From Prevotella sp. (GTDB taxonomy: Bacteria > Bacteroidota > Bacteroidia > Bacteroidales > Bacteroidaceae), in contig JAILFH010000093.1 of the NCBI GenBank assembly GCA_024697645.1, forward strand, positions 1 to 64,000: 64,000 bases of DNA, read 5' to 3'. Position numbers and translations under genes: made by a program. The notes beneath the pieces were generated by a model, which did no database searches, had not been told where the DNA came from, and saw only the letters and a program-made list of their open reading frames with translations. Below are positions 61,483 to 64,000 of the stretch, piece by piece. How positions within the stretch are numbered: the stretch's first letter is position 1; the number at the start of each line of letters is the position of its first letter.

Positions 61483-64000
61483 ATGTTGCGAAAAATAATT
61501 CTGCTCGCCCTTTTCGGACTGTCTACTCTTATTGCCTTTGGGCAACCGCGCCAACAACTGACCATTATCGGACACCTGACGGATGTTGACTCCAAGGAGG
61601 CCATCGAACAGGCAACCGTTCAGATGTTTTGGGCAAAGGACAGTACGTTCGTGGGCGGTACTATCACAAACGACCAAGGAAATTTCTCAATCGAAGCACC
61701 TTCGAACGGCATCTATCTGCTGAAATTCTCGTCAATCGGCTATCAGACCATTGAGCGAGAAGTGACCCTTCGGCGAAACGAAAACCAAGATCTTGGCGAC
61801 ATTCGTATGTCGACGGAGGCCGTGATGCTCGAGGGAGCAACCATTACGGCTCAGGTCTCGCCCGTCATCGTGCGCAAGGACACACTCGTCTATAGTCCCG
61901 AAGCCTACCGAACGCCTGAAGGCTCGGCCATCGAGGAACTCATCAAGCGAATGCCGGGAGCCGATATCGACGAAGACGGCAATATCACCATCAACGGAAA
62001 AGCAATCAAGAAAATTCTGCTCGACGGCAAGGAGTTCATGCTCGGCGATATCGAAACCGCGCTGAAGAATCTGCCCGTGAGCATCATCCAGAACGTCAAG
62101 TTCTACGATCAGCAAAGCGATCAGGCCCGCATCACGGGTATTGAGGACGGAAATAAGGAAACCGTGCTCGACTTCACCATCAAGAAAGGCATGAATCGTG
62201 GCTATATGACCAATCTCGACCTTGCCGGTGGCACAAAGCATCGCTATGCGTCAAGGGGTATGGGAAGTAGTTTCACCGACAAGACGCGATTCGTGCTGAT
62301 GGGCAATCTGAACAATAAGGAGGAGAACTCCGGATGGTGGAACCGCAGGGGTCTGAACGCCAACAAGATGGCTGGCACCAATTTCAACTACGACGACGGA
62401 AAGAAACTCAAGGCCGACTTTTCTGTGCGCTGGAACCATCGCGATGGTGACAACCATAGTGAGAATGCCCGAGAGAATTTCTATAGTCAGGAATCGCGTA
62501 CCTTCTCAAACAGCAATTCGAAGAACCTCACCCGAAGCAACAACTGGAACGGCAATATGCGCGTAGAATGGAAACCCGACACGTTGACGAACATTCTGCT
62601 GCGCGCCAATGGAAGCACTGGAACCAACGACGGCAAATCGTTCTCGCAAAGCGCGACTTTCAACGACGACCCGTATCTCTACGCTTCTGACCCACTGGAA
62701 GCATTGTCGCCTTCTCCCACCCTTTCTCCGCTCTCGCCCTATCTGGTGAACTACAACAGAAGCGCGAGTCTGAGTTATGGCGAGAACAATAACGCTTGGG
62801 CGATGCTGCAGTTCTATCGCAGACTGAACTCACGGGGACGAAACATCACGCTGCGCGTGGAAGGCAGTACGGGTAAGAGTCATCAGCGAAATATGTCGAA
62901 CAACGACGTCGACCTCTTCCTCGTGAAGAATCAAGCAGGTCAGGACTCCACCTATTTCACTGCGCGCTACAACACGACTCCTACCAACAACAGCGGCTAT
63001 GTGCTCAGCGCCTCCTATAGCGAACCGCTCTGGAAAGGGGCTCATCTGCAGGCCAGTTACGAACTGCGCTACAACAAGAACAAGAGCGACCGCCAGACTT
63101 ACGACTTCAGTCATTTGCCCGAGAACATCTTCAGCGACATCGTTCCTGAATATCGCGACTGGGACGCTTGGCTCTCGCCCGTCGAAGACAATCTCGACAC
63201 CTTCCTCGACAAGAACCTCAGCCGCTATTCTGAATACAAGAACTATACCCACAACATGCGACTTGTGCTTCGCCATTGGCAAGAGGAATACGACTATAAC
63301 GTGGGTGTGCTCGTGCAGCCTCAGCGCTCGAACTTCATTCAGGACTATCGCGGACGCTACGTCGATACTGTGAGAACGGTTACGAATCTGACGCCCACGA
63401 TTGACTTCCACTATAAGTTCAGTGAGCAGAGCAACATCTGGCTGCATTATCGTGGCGACACTCGTCAGCCCGACATCACTCAGTTGCTCGACATTACCGA
63501 CGACTCCAACCCGCTCTACATCACGCAGGGTAACCCGGGTCTGAAGCCACAGTTCACCAACTCGCTGAATGTCTATTACAACAACTATATTAATAAGTAC
63601 AAGCGCTCGATAGTTCTTTACGGTAACTACCGACACACGCGAAACAGCATTTCGAATCTTGTTCGCTACAATGCTGAGACGGGTGGAAGTCTGTCGAGAC
63701 CTGAGAACATCAATGGCAACTGGAATGCTGACGGCGGTTTCACCTTCAACACTGCGCTCGATAGTGCGGCTCACTGGAACATCGGAACTGACACGCGTAT
63801 TCGCTATAATAATTATGTGAGTTATGTGGCACAAATGATGGCCGACGCCAAGAAGAACAATACGCGCACGACGAACCTGAACGAGCGTCTGAACATCAGT
63901 TTCCGAAACGACTGGCTCGAGGTGACGCTCGACGGAAACGTCAACTATCAGCATTCGCGCAACGAACTTCAGCCCAATGCCGACCTCGATACTTGGCAGT
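61483..64000 (+). CDS. TonB-receptor-like outer-membrane beta-barrel protein (OMP_b-brl type), 3' end beyond window
   Basis: At least 839 residues are visible, beginning MLRKIILLALFGLSTLIAFGQ, a signal peptide. A carboxypeptidase-regulatory-like domain comes first (TIIGHLTDVDSKEAIEQATV), then a plug with PEGSAIEELIKRMPGADIDEDGNITINGKAI and KKILLDGKEFMLGD, and long barrel strands rich in aromatic and Asn/Asp residues. This is the Bacteroidetes outer-membrane beta-barrel family 3, lacking the SusC hallmarks and any SusD partner in view. Possible roles include nutrient uptake or envelope assembly. It starts 18 bases after the epimerase stop. Confidence 0.88.
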   Translation, partial: MLRKIILLALFGLSTLIAFGQPRQQLTIIGHLTDVDSKEAIEQATVQMFWAKDSTFVGGTITNDQGNFSIEAPSNGIYLLKFSSIGYQTIEREVTLRRNENQDLGDIRMSTEAVMLEGATITAQVSPVIVRKDTLVYSPEAYRTPEGSAIEELIKRMPGADIDEDGNITINGKAIKKILLDGKEFMLGDIETALKNLPVSIIQNVKFYDQQSDQARITGIEDGNKETVLDFTIKKGMNRGYMTNLDLAGGTKHRYASRGMGSSFTDKTRFVLMGNLNNKEENSGWWNRRGLNANKMAGTNFNYDDGKKLKADFSVRWNHRDGDNHSENARENFYSQESRTFSNSNSKNLTRSNNWNGNMRVEWKPDTLTNILLRANGSTGTNDGKSFSQSATFNDDPYLYASDPLEALSPSPTLSPLSPYLVNYNRSASLSYGENNNAWAMLQFYRRLNSRGRNITLRVEGSTGKSHQRNMSNNDVDLFLVKNQAGQDSTYFTARYNTTPTNNSGYVLSASYSEPLWKGAHLQASYELRYNKNKSDRQTYDFSHLPENIFSDIVPEYRDWDAWLSPVEDNLDTFLDKNLSRYSEYKNYTHNMRLVLRHWQEEYDYNVGVLVQPQRSNFIQDYRGRYVDTVRTVTNLTPTIDFHYKFSEQSNIWLHYRGDTRQPDITQLLDITDDSNPLYITQGNPGLKPQFTNSLNVYYNNYINKYKRSIVLYGNYRHTRNSISNLVRYNAETGGSLSRPENINGNWNADGGFTFNTALDSAAHWNIGTDTRIRYNNYVSYVAQMMADAKKNNTRTTNLNERLNISFRNDWLEVTLDGNVNYQHSRNELQPNADLDTWQ

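Overview
The window comes from a Bacteroidales chromosome, most likely a Prevotella/Xylanibacter-type gut or rumen species. The evidence is a SusC/SusD pair with lipoprotein surface glycan-binding proteins, a bifunctional Fkp, DUF1573, DUF1735, DUF3098 and DUF4251 proteins, a PorW/SprE-type gliding/type IX secretion lipoprotein, and many promoters of the Bacteroidetes type (TAnnTTTG at -7). The two ends cut through genes: a GH31 glycosidase on the left and an outer-membrane beta-barrel protein on the right. I see no rRNA, tRNA, prophage, complete insertion sequence or CRISPR array.

Layout. 0-3.4 kb: GH31 alpha-xylosidase-like enzyme divergent from a GSCFA protein. 3.4-12.8 kb: a sugar O-acetyltransferase, then fkp, a multidomain glycosidase and a YfhO-type membrane protein on the minus strand. 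12.9-16.0 kb: mtnN and luxS (S-adenosylhomocysteine recycling / AI-2) and a TGS-containing nucleoside kinase. 16.1-20.4 kb, minus: a GH25 lysozyme / TonB-C protein / DUF4251 lipoprotein operon and two methyltransferases. 21.5-28.1 kb: a radical SAM protein divergent from a housekeeping run ftsX, DUF3098, uppP, truB, queA, folK, DUF1573. 28.2-36.4 kb: a compact polysaccharide utilization locus, SusC, SusD, GH18 endo-beta-N-acetylglucosaminidase and two DUF1735 surface proteins, probably for host or dietary N-glycans. 36.4-46.9 kb: rpsO divergent from typA, then the PorW-like lipoprotein, aroA, a small Cys-rich membrane protein and a short UvrA paralog. 47.5-57.2 kb: GH43 with an OPT transporter, a GH128-like enzyme with a dockerin, and glutamine synthetase. 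58.4-64 kb: Nudix hydrolase, Fe-alcohol dehydrogenase, an NAD-dependent epimerase, and the partial barrel protein.

The least ordinary content is non-coding. Four intergenic islands (about 4.0-4.5, 20.5-21.5, 46.9-47.4 and 57.6-58.3 kb) each carry a 200-270 bp array of degenerate 22/23-bp units with conserved unit order. Two islands also carry a hairpin-forming GGTAGGT module (in inverted orientation relative to each other), and two carry a 339-bp element with 20-bp terminal inverted repeats and a 78-bp AT-rich core identical at 76 of 78 positions. A GC-rich leader of about 120 nt before ftsX folds on paper into a multi-stem structure with two mutually exclusive pairings and may be an undescribed regulatory RNA. 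Short tandem repeats (8, 9 and about 23 bp) occupy several gene junctions.

All functions were assigned by reading motifs and domain order by eye; no database search was run.
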